From contig CANNZV010003227.1 in assembly GCA_947561585.1 (NCBI GenBank), forward strand, positions 1 through 64,000: 64,000 nt of DNA, given 5' to 3'. This DNA is from Caprella mutica. Lineage: Eukaryota; Arthropoda; Malacostraca; Amphipoda; Caprellidae. This document shows, one piece after another, positions 24,633 through 38,748 of this stretch; the first letter of the stretch is position 1; every line of letters begins with the position of its first letter. A model generated the notes under the pieces. It ran no database searches. It worked only from the letters and a program-made list of their open reading frames with translations, and was not told the origin of the DNA. The position numbers and the translations under genes were made by a program.

Positions 24633-25789
24633 AATGTATGGCAAAATTCACCTATTGAGAGTCGTTTAATTTCCTGTGTGTTTTTCTATCTTTTTACAGG
24701 CTCGTTTCAATCATAATTACATGTGACATAATGATGCTTTTTATAATCTTTAATTACCAGTGTAAATAATAAGATTACAACGCCACCTATCGTCAAGACC
24801 TGGCACTATAGTTGACGTCTATTCTGCAGTACTGACATAAATCATTACTGATCTACTTGCAGAATTGCTATTATATGATATGGTATATTATGTGCCATAT
24901 AAGTCACTTACAGTATTTGAAACTAATTTATACAAAAAAAAAAATTAGTATAGAGAAGTTGTAAGTGATTTTTAACGAAATTTTTAACGTGGAATCTATA
25001 TAATTATGTGCAGTCAAAGAAAAGTAATGATTTTTTGATAGTTTACTAATTTCACATTTCCAAAATAACTTTACTAATTGTAATGCTTGTAGATATATTG
25101 ATTTCGATATGGGTACACGATGACAAATTTGTAAGATTTGAAAATAATAGAAAATTAGAAAACTGTGATTAGATAAATAAGAATCATGCGGAGACTCATT
25201 TTTTTTCTCCTGTACAATATAAATGCAGTGTATTGAATAATATTAATCTATAATGAATTTTTTCTCAAGTTCCAGGTCATGTGATGTTTCAGGTGGCATC
25301 GAAAGGTGAGAGACATGATATCACAATATATAATGAAGAAACCTATCTGTGACTCTACGTAAAATACACCCCTTTCAACCAATGCGATATACTTTGACCC
25401 AGGCAACATAGGGTTAATTCCGGTTGTTTATTTTGCAGAAGAAAAGTATACGAAATTTGCAATTAGCTGCAAAATGGAGATTGCATTGTGATGATTTCAA
25501 TGATTTTGAGGATCACAAATTAGTGTTTATAAGAAGCCTAACTCATTATTTATAATGGTGATTAATAACACTTCTTATTTTAGACAGTCGCGCTAGCTAG
25601 CTACTCTGAACTGAACATACAATTGTAATGTCAAGAAGGATTCTAATACAGTTTTATAGTTAGAAATTAGAAGAAGAATTTTAATATGATGCATTGCGCT
25701 CATTTTCAACTGCCAATCAAATGATTTCACGACCACTTTATGCATTTATAGTATTATTATATTCCTTTATTAGAAGCTTCCATATTTGA

Positions 25790-26290
25790 ACTTCTTCTGT
25801 ACTTGTCTTCTACAATAAATCCAAACTTTCCTCTTCTAAAGCTCTTCCACAGTTCGTCTACAATATAAATACTTATATTTTACTCCAACATATTCCATTA
25901 TAGTTTTCTTCTCCTATAAACATATCTTCAATACTTTTCCTCTTTTATAACTTCTCTCTTACTTGACATCAACAAAAATCTTCCATACTTCCTTTTTTCT
26001 AAACATCTTATACAGTTTTAATCTACAAATAACCTATATCAATACTCTTCCTCTTTTGAACATTTCCCACACACTTTCCGTCTTAAAACACCTTCTACGG
26101 ATTTTTCTTCTAAAAACCTATGAAAATATAACCTCTCTTCCACTTGTTTTATACAATTCATCTTTAAAATTCTTCCATTATAGTTTTCTTCTTCTAAAAA
26201 CCTATCAAAACTTTTCCTCCCTTTAACCTCTCCCATACTTGTCCTCTACTATAAATCTTCCATAGTTTCTCTCTTCTAAATATCTTCCAT
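25790..26290. repeat. Degenerate pyrimidine-rich repeat
   Basis: Loose repetition of cttcttctaaaaacctatca, cttttcctcttt, and cttccatactt with an irregular period near 30-60 bp. Overlapping open frames on both strands (about 65-87 codons) reflect the bias. Confidence 0.55.
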
Positions 26291-27751
26291 TCTTTTGCTG
26301 ACCAATCGATGGCTCGCTCGACTTTTACCCTGCAAGTCTCTTGAAGACACAACAGTAGTCTCTGACAGCTACAAATCTGTCATATTGATCTTCACCGGCA
26401 TCCATCTGAAAGTATTTCCCTCAATTCTTTTGAAATAAGTTAAAAAGCATCAAACATGTTATAGGAAGTAACAAATACTTTCCATTATAAAGTGAGAACT
26501 ATATATAGACGGTTTACATGGAAGCATGAATTAGTATCAGAGATTTCCGGACAGTGGATCGTAAGATAAGGGCAACGTTGTCTAAATAGCGTTTTGTTTG
26601 ACCACCATCCTTCAAGAAAGGAAGATGGATGAGGATAATGAGCTACTGGGAAATCTGCATTGTAGGTTTCAATACAGTAGAACATCCTTTATATGATAGA
26701 GCATGCATGATAAAAATTGCAGAATATACCGTATAGGATTTAATAATGCAGATTGCAAGATTTGCATTTACATGATTAATCTCTAATTTAACTGCGATAG
26801 ATTTATACGGTAAATATTCTTGTTCGGAAGGAGCAAATTGATAGATACTTCAATATGGAAATTCGTCTGCTAAAATTTCAAGTGAAATATTACATTCATA
26901 GATTTTAGAAGAAGCTTTTCAAAATTTGTAAGTAACAACCTATAACAGAGTCAGAGTCTCTTTCGAAAGTTTTCAATTCCTTCAGCAGTACTAGGTACAA
27001 CTAAAGAAATAGATAAACAAATGTACTATTTCAATATCTAGAAATGTCAACCTTGGACGGTGAACAAGTCCAGTTTCAAGTGAACCTTCCTAACTTCAGT
27101 CACTTTCTATAGGCGCAAATTCACGGAGCAATAATAGCCTTCTCAGAAGTACAAGGAGAGAAAACACTTATCATGGATCACGTACTACTTCAATCCATCA
27201 TAAATGACCTAGCCGCAAAAAATCTCCATATACAGTGGAGACAGCTTAACCCGATTGTACATGCAAGAACAGATTTGATATCGATCAGGTGAAGTCTAGC
27301 AAAGAAACATTTGAATTGTACTTTGAAATATCTATAAAAAACTAAATATATAGTTCGATTTTGCTGTCTTTGTAGCAAACAAAATTTGAATATCCAATTG
27401 GTAAGCATGCACTGTATACTGAATCATCCCGGTTGAATTACTCTAATTATGTTTGGAGTATATATTTGCATGCTAGTGAATAAAAACGTGAATAGGTAGG
27501 TAACAGCAGCGCTGAACATGTTGCGTAACAATTTATACATCGTACTCTAATGTTGACCATAGATTTTATTATATATTTAACACATGTTTTATAGCGAAAT
27601 CGAACTAAGAGATAAAATCACATTATTGTTTTCATTAAGATAAACAGTTATTAAAAAAAATGTATAAAAAATTAAGATGAAAAGGATATTTTTATAGAAA
27701 CAACTTAAAGTAAGAACGGATGAGTATGATGATTTAAGAATATTACATATT
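26291..27751. other. Intergenic DNA with no recognised gene
   Basis: AT-rich. Only short open frames (66 and 72 codons) with no recognisable family. Confidence 0.4.
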
Positions 27752-28010
27752 ATAAGACGAACGGGCCCTCCTGGACGGCATACCTTCACCGCCGTTTCAA
27801 TCGATTTTAACCTATTCGTGACCTTGACCTTGAACTTTGATCCAATCGCTCCCAAATTTCAATCAAATGGTTCCTGGATAATGAAATATCGTCCCACCAA
27901 ATTTCAGGCAATTTGGTTGAATACTTTTGAGTCATGCGAATATCAAAATCATAAATAAAACCCGATTAAAACATAACATTCCGCAATTTTGCGAAGGTAA
28001 TGATGAAGAA
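27752..28010 (-). mobile_element. Dispersed repeat with caaggtca motifs, copy 2 (inverted)
   Basis: Reverse-complement blocks of the 19981-20300 repeat in the same order: tgaccttgaccttgaacttt, aatggttcctgga, atcgtcccaccaaatttcag, gtcatgcgaatat, aacataacattccgcaattt and tgcgaaggtaa. The 88-codon minus-strand frame over it is part of the repeat. Confidence 0.6.
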
Positions 28011-28853
28011 TTAAAGTTTTATACATAGTCACACTCAAGAAAATTTGAAGACTAATGAGATTTACTAAATCTTGTATTATTAATCTTATTATTCGTTGAA
28101 TATCAGCGCTTCAGAAACTAAGTAGCTGTAATAATTTGAAGTTGTTATGAAATCTGAAATTAGAAATTTAAATGGGATTATCGAGTTAAAATGATCACTC
28201 AAGGATATTCTTCGAAACTACAGCACTGATAAAGAGCACGAATAGGAATTTAAAATGAAAATTTAATGCTCTAGGTGTTTTTTAGCAATAAATGATTACA
28301 TTCATCATCACAAGAAAACACTCTGAATGTCGTCCAAACGCAACACATCTCCCTTCCATTTCTTGACAGTTCAATTGGCTACTGTAATCATCAACATTCC
28401 TTCTTGGAACAAAACTAAAACACACAAGACTACAAATAGCGGGAACATATCTTTTTTAAGAAATGGTAATCCATATGGAATAGTCGATTTAGAAGTCACG
28501 AAAGTGTCACGGAAGGTCCTTCTTAGGACACTTTAAAGACCCAATTATGTCATTAGCTCGGAATTTGTGTCACAGGTTCACATATCGTCTGAAATAATCA
28601 TGTGTCCTCTGTAAGAGTCCTATATAATCTTACTGAATTATATTTATTATTTATACTTCAGTTGGGATGATATAGAAATAATAATAATTGTATCTGTAAC
28701 ATTTTCAATTGAAAAACACAGTATATTAGTAATTGAGGAAAAATCTAGCGTATTCAACGTTGTCACTCATTTTTCGAATATTTTGTAGATGAACATTCAT
28801 CAATATATCAATTTAAATACATAAATATATGTACCTATATTGAGGATAGATCT

Positions 28854-28879
28854 ATATATATATATATATATATATATCA
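28854..28879. repeat. (TA)n microsatellite
   Basis: About 12 uninterrupted ta dinucleotides within tctatata...tatcag. Confidence 0.9.
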
Positions 28880-30699
28880 GAATTCTTAATCTCATTTAAA
28901 ATTCAGAACAATGTATCTCTTGTCTGTTGTTTCAACATTAAAGCCATGTTTCTAAATGTGGCGAACATTTGGTGAGAAGTTATTACTTTACATTTTTTCA
29001 ATAAACAAAGCAGCAATAAGAATGAATAAAAATTTAAAATCAATTACAATGTGAGAATTAAAGGTCTTTTATTCGATGTAAAATATTTAAAATTCAGCAG
29101 CAGAGTCTGCCTTGTCCATCTTTTTGAAGTTACGTAGTGCTCCCACCTCGCTATATAGCTAGGTACTGTCGTGCCAGAGTTGTTAGAAAACTTAGGGCAA
29201 AAAGTAATTAAAGTTTTGGCACTGAAACGCGGCACTGAAGCAGTCGGCGGGAAAAGTTTCAGTGTATCCAGAAAATGAGAGAATGAAGGAAACATGGCAA
29301 AGCTGGTGAAATTTTCAGTGTTTTGAGATTGGAATTAGGAGTTAGTTCGTTGGTAACTAATTTGAAAAGAATGGCGGATTAAAGATGGATATATTTCAAG
29401 GACTATCTTTAATTAGGAATTAGAGGGAAGAAATTATGGAAATTAGGGAGAATTGAATCATTGTTAATTACTATTTCCGCGTTTGACTCTGCGGAAAGGT
29501 TCAATTATATATATATAGGTATTGATAATGGTTCACTATTTTTGCCGGATAAATCTAAATCTTCACAGTTATATCCAGATCATATCTATATAAATTTAAT
29601 GTCATATTTTTTTTAAAAGGGAAGAAGACACATATAAATCAATTCACTAAAATGTATAACAAGTGAATTCATATGAACAATTATGTAAATATTATAGCTA
29701 TATTGAATCGAAATTCTTTAACATTGATTTTCTGTTCTATATATTTCATCACCTTACACCATATAAATGGTTCCTGAATCACGTCATGCGCAAACCATAA
29801 AAATATCCCGTTTTTATTCAATTATTTTCAGGAATTTGGTTTCCTTTTCTACACGACCTTTTGCGACTTCTACAGTATTTATTGAACTCTATAAATCACG
29901 TAGGAAGTTCTGCGGGAATGCTGCGAGGTGGAATTGGACCATAACGCTATAAAGATAAAATATTCATAGAGTATTAAAGTTTCAATTACTGATACTTTAT
30001 TACATAGTGAGATAAATCTTTACAGTTTCAAATCATCAGATTACATATTTCAAGTTATAATTGGTTACATTAGTCACCAGAAATCACATTAAGGAACTCT
30101 TTTGTCTTTCCAATACCGAAATGCTCTTCTAGAATATTCCCTTCCTGCCTACAGATTCACTGATTACCTATCGCCCACAAATGATTTATAGATATGTTTT
30201 TACACTACTCTAATTTCCTCCTGGCACATGAAACGTTGCGGCGTGCGGTTGACACCCGAAACCCACTGTCACCAAGACGGTTGCGAAAATAGCCGTGTTT
30301 TGAACTCTGGGTGTGTGTGTGAAGAAATTCTTGTACTTCCCCTTAGCCAAGAAATAATCCTGCGCTTAAAAATGGCTCACCAATAATTTTAAATTAGGTT
30401 CTTTACAAAGAGAACAATTAAAGTTTAAAGATACACTAAGTTGTTTATGTTATATGATAAGAATAATTCATTTTTACTTAAAGGTATACTTACCTAATCA
30501 GAACGCACTAAGATTCCTAACTTGCACATCTGTAAGAGTTTAGAGAAGATAGGTAGCGGTGAGGATGTAACACGTGATTTATCATGTAAATGATGTGAGT
30601 GGATAGACCTGACACCTCATTTTCATGCTCATTATCACATCAATTAGGACATGGTGATAAACATGCTTCTTGTGGAAGGCAATGCAGTTGTTTGAGGTT
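28880..30699. other. Intergenic DNA with no recognised gene
   Basis: AT-rich and unstructured by eye; open frames below 85 codons without family features. Confidence 0.4.
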
Positions 30700-31215
30700 A
30701 GTTAGGTACCTATAAACTGTGAGGGTTAGTTAGGTACCTAGAAACACAGAGGAGTTTATATAGGCACAGTGATTTGTTTGTTAGGTTACTATTTTAGATT
30801 CTGATGAGTTTGTTTGTTAGTTACTATTGTAAACTGTGTAGTTTGTTTGATACTATTATAAACTGTGTAGTGTGTTAGGTAACTATAATAAACTGTCTAG
30901 TTTATTAGGTAACTATTATAAACTGCATGTAGTTCTTTGAGAAACTAGTTACTGTAAATTGTGTGTAGTTTGTTTGGTAACTATTATGAACTGTGTGTAG
31001 TTTGTTAGGTTACTATTATAAACTGTCTGTAGTTGGTTAGGTAACTATTATAAACTTTGTGCAGTTTGTAAGGTAACTATTATAAACTGTGTGTAGTTGG
31101 TTAGTTAGCTATTATAAACTGTGTTTAGTTTGAAGTTTTCTATTATAAACTGTGTGTAGTACTAGTTTTAATGTGACTATTATAAATTATTGAGTTGTCT
31201 GATAGGTAACTATTT
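30700..31215. repeat. Degenerate 37-40-bp tandem repeat, about 13 copies
   Basis: Recurrent ttaggtaactattataaact followed by gtgtgtagtttg. Units vary in length and sequence, so this is an old array. It marks the left edge of the repeat-poor interval around Lim1. Confidence 0.8.
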
Positions 31216-34200
31216 GTTTTGTGTGGTGTTTGAGAATGATATTTTCAAGTGGAAAAACACTAATAGCTAGGAGTCACACTTTTATTGTTAAATATCCTGA
31301 AATTGGCAACCTAGCTTTAGAAAGATGGATAATCTGAGACCAATTCATTTTCTCACTACACTGTCAACTTTCCTGCCATACATTGAAAAATGGGTGTTTG
31401 TTAGCCTTTCATGTAACTTTTATAAGCTGAAAGGAGTTTGGTAACTGAGTAACTACTACAAACTATTTTTTTTATTATTAGTCTTCCTTTCTAAGCAAAA
31501 TTGTTATTCATTTAATTAAATATAGGCAACAAACGTTAATATTGACCCATATCCTCGTATAAATTTGACCACTCATCGTTAGGAGAGAAAAAAAATGCAA
31601 GTAGGTAGTTGGTACCAGAGAATATTTTTGGAATAAAATTCAGACTAACTACCTAACTTTATAATTTCCCGTACACACTATTTCTATTGAAGACAAACCT
31701 AGACGATTTGTGATGGACAATGGGGTGAATATATAATGGAACGCCAATCAATATATAGACAATAGATTTTATAATAATGGGTTTGGATACCGACTCGGTT
31801 GATTGATTACAAGGTTGGTAATGTGAAAAAGAATGACTCAGATTTTACTAACAGTATAAGAACTGGAAAGAAATAAAGAAAAAAACAACAAAATTGCTAG
31901 GTGTACCGTATACAGAAATTGATAGAAAAAGGTGGTTGTCAAATTTAATAATTGATACTTTACAATGAATATCGATCAATTGATAATATTATCAATAAAA
32001 TCATATGAATTTTATTGTATAGGGATTTTTTCAAATTACCGAGTAAGATAGCTACGGCTCTTTCTTGGGACAATAATTATGTTGATGCATCTGTATAGCA
32101 GGTGTGTGTGAGGGCATAATCGATATACCTAACCTGAATAGGAAGATATGCATGCTAGCGTAATCCTGTAATAATGTGTATTAGCTTTCAACACTATGTA
32201 TTATCTCATCACAGAACTCCAAGACGATTTGATAAAAGACACTGGCTAGTTTTTAGCAGGATAGTTCGCGTATTACTATTTGCATAGTGTATGACGTTTC
32301 GTGTCTGCAAAAACGTTTATCGCGTTAAGGTATGTTTAAAATACAACTGCTTTTTTTATGAATAGATATCAGATAAAATGATTGATAATGGCGTTAATTT
32401 AGTTTACCTGAATTCTTTATCAGAGGGTAAAGCCGGGTTCACCCTAGGTCGCGTAAATTTCGAGAAAAGTGAAAAACGCGCTCTGACGTTCGAATTTTGC
32501 CATTTTTCATAGTGTGGAAAGTAGGACGCCAAAAAAGATCATCCTCTGCTTTTTTCAGGCTAATTTTACACCAGAATTAACAGGATAACTTGGAAGTAAT
32601 TCAAAATTAATCACCAGTCGAAATAAATAAATATTCATTATATATGATATGGCAGTAATTTCCACACTCTATAACATGGGAATCGAGTGACAGGTACTTA
32701 ATTATATGTATTTGCTGTATAAAAATACATTTTAACTACTTATGTATAGCTTACCAATTTCTTTTCATGATTTTTGGTATATTTAGTATTATTTCCTAGT
32801 CATTATGCTTGTAATTATAATGCTTTAGTTTTTTACTGTAAGTTAGCAATAATGAAGATAAAATTAGATCAATTCTTAGTAGTTATATACCTATAACGTA
32901 ATTAGAAAATTGATATTATTATATCTGTTTGGCACATTTTCTCCGAGACTCCAACAGGTACAAATCATGAAATTCATACTACATAACTTAGTTAATAATA
33001 CGTGGAAAACTGAACTATTAAATTGAACAAATCAAAATTTATAACTTTAGCTATTCAACTCTGTACAATGAATCCAAACTCAATAATTCAGCAAAGGCAG
33101 CTATTCGTTGACCCGTGGATTTCATTCAATTAATTCGGTTGAAGCATATATCGGTTTCACGAGCACCGCAAGGTTTCTTCCAATCAGAACCAGATTAAAT
33201 TGATAAAGTGGTGATGATGATGGTACACGAACCTGATCGCTGCGAAGCCAGCTAGACTTGAAGCTCCACAACTGCTTTGTTTCGTTTACAGATGAATTAA
33301 TTGGATTGTGTACTATGTATTTGTGAAATTAGGGTATGTACTGATTTGATCACTTTAGTATTAAACACTATTTGAGTGATTTTACGTGAAAATTGAAGTT
33401 TATCTTTCTACGAGCGGAAACAGAGTTTCTTCGGTTTTGGTCTATCCTACTACATCTACTCTATATAAATAAAGACCTGGATAAATTAGTCAATATTCGT
33501 TTATTGTTTAGTAATATATGTAGTTTCCAATGTCCGTATAAACCTTACTAGGCTGAACTCATCCTATTTTAATAAACTCTCAGTTGATATAAAGATATGA
33601 AAGCTTGAAAATTTAAGAATCAATATTCTTCGTATAGAAACAATTGAATTAATATTGATGTTTATTTTTAGTTAGAGTTCATGATTGTTTATTGCTGCAT
33701 TGATGCAATGTGAAAAGTATCACACATTCTTTTCACAATTTTGTTGTTGTTTTGTCTCACTCGTTGATTGCTATTCAATACAACTGCATATCCAATTGAA
33801 ATGGAAATCTAATTTTGCTACCCTATAAAATGTGCGAATATTTCTAAACATCATTAAACACAATTATCTTGAATCAACAATTGCGAACATTTTTTCCTAC
33901 TCTTTGTCCCTTTTTCTGTTTACATGTAATAGAAAAATATATATTCCAATTATCACAAGTTATAAAACTCAAATCACATCGTAAGTTTTTATAATATTCG
34001 GTTCGTAATAACTAACATACAGTAGTTTTTAACTGAATGATAAATTTATATTTATAATAAAGCTAATTAATATAACGAATGCCTTCTTCATTATAAACTT
34101 AAAATAAATAAATATTTATGCATTTACAAATTTTAATTTTGTTTCTCATTTGAGTTCGTGCTGATCGGAATTGACTTCGGAACTTGATGTGGTTGACCTC

Positions 34201-37200
34201 TGGCCTAAATCCAACTAGAGATAAAGATGTTCCAAGTTCAATATATGGTAATGCTTGAGCAGATCATGTAGAAATTTGATTGGATGTGTTTTTTAAGCCT
34301 CTAAATGTGTTCATTTAACTCGCACTCAAATTACAAAATAAATAAAACCTAGTAAGAACGTGACTGTAAAATGAACATTTATCTGGGATGAAATATCCCC
34401 TTCTCGTCAATAACTCAGTTTATTTTAAGAGACTGAAATGAATAGAGGAGAATATTTAAATGTGCTTTAGAGATTAAACTTGCATGGTAATTTTCTTACT
34501 CTTATAGACTGTACTTATCGACCATTCACAGTCTTTTATAAAACCCATTGGATGAAAACAAACATTGGGTGACTCGAACTGGCTTCTGCTCCTACATCCA
34601 AACAAACTGAGGCAGGCAGTGAGATGAAATCTATCGATTTAGTGCCACTCTTATCGCCCGAAATATCGGTTTAAACCGAAACTGTTCTCGGAGATACAGA
34701 GGCGACACGCGTCCGAATAGCGCCGCGTGATAAAAATCTTTTCCAAAACTACTCCTACCTACCGTCTGCTCATTAAGTTATGCCAAGGTTGAACTTTGCA
34801 ACTGATAGTACCTTTTTGATTTCATTGATTTTCCATAGACTCATTTCAAAAAAATGCAGGGTATATATTGCAAATATACAATTATGGTTATTTTTGTCTC
34901 TGATATTTTAATCTTATTATTTATATTAAACATTTTAGATATATTGTCACTGAAAGTACACAAATAAGTGAAATAGGTAATCAGAGTTCAATTTTGATAG
35001 AAAATAAATCTGTATAACTAATCCAATATACATAATAGGTGTGTACCCTAGTTTTATTTTATAATTGATAGCCATAAGACCGCACATTTGTTTTTCAAAC
35101 TGAAAATGATCACCAATGTTGAGTAGTACATATTTAAAAATTACCACCACAGACCTATATTAGGTAGGAAGTATTTAATGGTACCTACTAAATTACTAAA
35201 TATGATCATCAGCGACCTATTTTAGGCACTAAATATGATTAGCAAAGACGAAAACTAAATGAATGAAAGAAACCTAAATAAAATAAAAAATTTCAAATAA
35301 CTTTATCGTTTACCGCCCATCTCCTCCATTATAATTGTTAACATTTGGCATTGACGCTCTCTAGATATTTTTGTGAAAAATGTTGCCATACAAAACTGCA
35401 ACTCGATGGTTCAGCAGAAAAAAAACCTAGTTTGATTACGGGAGAGTGAGGACGTTGGTAAAAAATGTGGAAAATCTGAAGAAAAAGGGAGTCAAGAAAG
35501 ATTTTGCATTATTATTGATAGTTGTTTAGTAATTTAATGTGTTTTAAGCTAGTTTCTAGATATAATTTCTATAAATAGGTAGTACCTAGTTTAATTAGCT
35601 ACTTCTTTTGACAAATTGACGAGTCATATTACTTTTTTTCAGAAACCTAGCGATATTGCTTAACGTTCTTTTAATTCTAAATTTAATATTTAAAAAAAAC
35701 ATATGCTTTCAGGTAAAGTATTATTAATATACCTAAACAAGTTTCATTTCGTTCATCCACTCACAATTAGATACTGTTTTAATTCCATTGATTAGGTGTT
35801 ATATTATTATCTGAATTGTCACTATTATTGGTAAAGTTTAATATTTATGTGAAGATAGGTTTCTAAATTGATTAAATAGTTGCTCATTATAGGTATATTC
35901 CCCCTAATTTCACAGGCATTATTTTCACATTGAAAAAAAAGAGATATACCTAGAACATCTAAAAATCTAAACCTATGATTCTTGAATTTTATATGACTAC
36001 CTATATACTTTTCATGATATGCATACTCTTTAGATTAAACATTTTATTGTGAACATATTTTTGACTATATAGAATAGCAACACAATCTGTTATTTACCAT
36101 TCAAATTTATTGATTACTATTCTATAAGTTTATTAAAATTAGGTTCTATATCTATATGAATAACAGAGATTTATTTTCCAGATGAATGCTTACTGCTTAC
36201 CACACTCTGAATTGCAGTGTTAATTGACAGCACACTCCCCACACATACGTTCTCCGCAATCTGACCGATGTTGAACCAACATTGGAGGTATCACCTTACC
36301 TTGGCGTGCTGATATTGGACGATGATAACGTACACATCAACACGTGCTGGATAATGCACTGTACTGTCTATTCTGGTAGAGAACACCTGCAGGTAGGTAT
36401 AGCTATCTCATCCATGCTGAATGGTTTGATTTTTGATAATGTTACTCTTATCTAATGTAAAAACTTTGTTACAACGCAACAGTAGCCTTTTCCGGTCTCG
36501 ACCAGTTGTGCAGAATATGAGTGATAAACTTTTTTCATTTGAATTCACAATTTTCTCAAGCTTGTTAGTTTAACATTTCATTTTATGATATTACTTTTAT
36601 TTAATGTAAAAAGATATTTTACAACGCAACAGTGATATTTTCTGTGTTTGACCAGTTTGCAGAATATGGGTAATAAACTTGTTCAGATGATTTCACATTT
36701 TTCTCAAGTTGTTAGTTTAACATATAAGTATATGCACGTAATTTATTTCACAGCTGGTTGGCTGTCGACTAACATTTGTACAACAAAGATGACAGAGCAA
36801 GATAGGATGTACGTGTTTAGATTGTCCTTCTTATCTGATTTGAATTCGAGAGAACTTTTGACATTTTTAAATGAGATCAAAGGAGATACGGTTCCTCCCT
36901 TTCGAGTGAGGGTTGAAGTTGAATGCTCAATTTTGTCCTTCACTATCTATGGAAGTTATGAATCTCCTGTCAACAATTATCGATAATTTATGAACTTTTT
37001 TGGACGTTCATTCAATAATTCTTAAAAGCGAATGTGCGTTATAGGTGTGCGATTTTAGTTTTCTTCCGATATTTTATACAGAAAATTTTATTTCTTTGGG
37101 AATAGGATCTATTTAATTTGATCTATATTCAAAATAATTTCTCTAATACATTGTACAATTCTTCAATCTATTCCACCTAAAGCAATCGGGGGTAGCAATT

Positions 37201-37474
37201 TAAGCGGATTCTTGACAGAGACTTGAATGACTGAAAGCCAGCCTAAGAATGATTGAAACGCTCTATTTGAATTGCTCGGTTCCCAATTCGAATTGGATTG
37301 GTGCTTCCCATTCGATATACTATAAATAGTTTAGAGAGGAGACTTTTTTTCAATTATCTTGATCAATGCTGTTAGATATCATGCGAAACTAGTACAAATA
37401 GATACAATGATTTAATTTTGGCATAATTAAAAATCGGTGAAGTTTCTTTCAAACCGATCTCTTCAGTTTCAGTA
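31216..37474. other. Repeat-poor 3' flank of Lim1, no gene recognised
   Basis: About 6 kb with no minisatellite or MITE copy. GC-richer patches at about 32430-32560 and 34560-34760 stand out from the AT-rich surroundings and could be conserved regulatory DNA or old transposon fragments; I cannot tell which. A diverged duplication lies at 36435-36725. Confidence 0.4.
36435..36725. repeat. Diverged two-copy tandem duplication, about 150 bp
   Basis: Shared blocks: gataatgttactcttat and gatattacttttattt, then aatgtaaaa, then ttacaacgcaacagt, then gaccagtt, gcagaatatg and taataaact, then tttctcaag and gttagtttaacat. The 112-codon plus-strand frame starting at 36648 begins inside the second copy and lacks family features. 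Confidence 0.7.
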
Positions 37475-37546
37475 ATCTTTATTTATTTTAATCTTTCAAG
37501 GAATAAAAGACAAAGGGTTTTAGTTATATTTCATTTATTGATTCAG
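37475..37546 (-). promoter_or_regulatory. Candidate polyadenylation signals for Lim1
   Basis: Reading the minus strand, AATAAA hexamers occur at about 37540-37545 and 37484-37490, roughly 1.2 kb past the Lim1 stop. I saw none nearer, though variant signals are not excluded. The implied 3' UTR of about 1.2 kb is plausible but unproven. Confidence 0.25.
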
Positions 37547-38698
37547 TTTGATACAATTGGGTTTGTTCTGATTTTCATGAGTGTCTAGGTTATGCTGAAT
37601 GATACAAATCTACCAAGATTTATGTTTGATAACAACTGGAAAGATGGAATGAAACGTTTGTGCTTTCAGAAAAACTACAACAGTTGTGGAAAATAGAGAC
37701 CTAGTAGATAATGTAATTTACTATTTACAAAAGTTTTTCTTGAATCCTAGGTAGACATTTTTCTTTCAGAGTATGAACCAATTGCATGGATTTCAAAACA
37801 GGTGTTCTATTATAATATACAATGGTATTTACAATGATTACTTTTATACAAAAAATCCCAGTTAGAAAACAGCGTGAAAAGTTTAAACCTAACATCACAT
37901 TGATACATTTACAATATACACTTTTCCCTCCCGAACTCAAATTCACTAAAAAGATCATATAACAATGTAAAACTTCCTCTAAATTCATTGAATTATGCTA
38001 AAGAATAATATGTTCTGCATTGTTCAATTTTGCTGAAATGAAAATTTCATTCCGAAAGGAAGTACAAGTCCAAATGGTCAAAATCTAAAAAACCTAAATT
38101 CTTGTTCTATGTCATGATGCATTTTATAAAACTCTATTTGAAGCTCATTGAAAGTAAATAACTAAATAGGTGTTATTTAAGTAAGAGCAAATAGAAGTTA
38201 ATTAAATTAACATTATTAACAAATCATCCTTAATTAGCTGCACGAGTTCTCAACTCCTTCATTACCATTAATAAATATTCATAGACTTTATAGAACAGAA
38301 AATACAGAAAACATATCAGCAATAACCACTAATGATTTACATTTAATACACAGAATTATTTTACTTTTTACACAGAAACGATATCAAACTGGCAATCCAC
38401 CTACAAATTTAGTATATCTTTTTACATAGTTATAAGTTTTTCATGATAAGACACAGTTATTGTTCATTATTGTTGTCACAATCTAGCCTAACAATCACTA
38501 ATTTAAGAGATATTACATACTAAACAGAAAATTCGGATATACCTAGGTAGCTTCTAGGTACTTTTAGTTACAAATCTTTAGAAAAATTAGAAATATTGAT
38601 TCTTGATTGTTTACAGCATATATTTCTGATAGTTTGATGGTTTACCAAGTTATTACTTATTTAATAGTTATGCTAAATAGTTCTTTGGGTTTTTAATG

Positions 38699-38748
38699 TT
38701 ACCAGGCCAAGATTTCGGAACCTTGCTGACGATCGCTAAAAAGTGGAT
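38699..38748 (-). CDS. Lim1: Lim1 exon 7: terminal 15 residues and stop
   Basis: Too short to be found as an open frame on its own. Acceptor tttccctttcag|at follows a polypyrimidine tract. With the A left from exon 6 it reads N, then [15 protein letters not shown] and a TAA stop at 38699-38701. Phase agreement and a Trp-terminal tail, as I recall for insect Lim1 proteins, support it. The 3' UTR continues to lower coordinates. Confidence 0.85.

Noticed and set aside
36648..36986. 112-codon plus-strand open frame
   Set aside because: Begins in a local duplication; no recognisable domain, no splice partner, and an opposing 66-codon frame covers the same segment.
37725..37988. 87-codon minus-strand open frame
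   Set aside because: Lies in the likely Lim1 3' UTR; no family resemblance.
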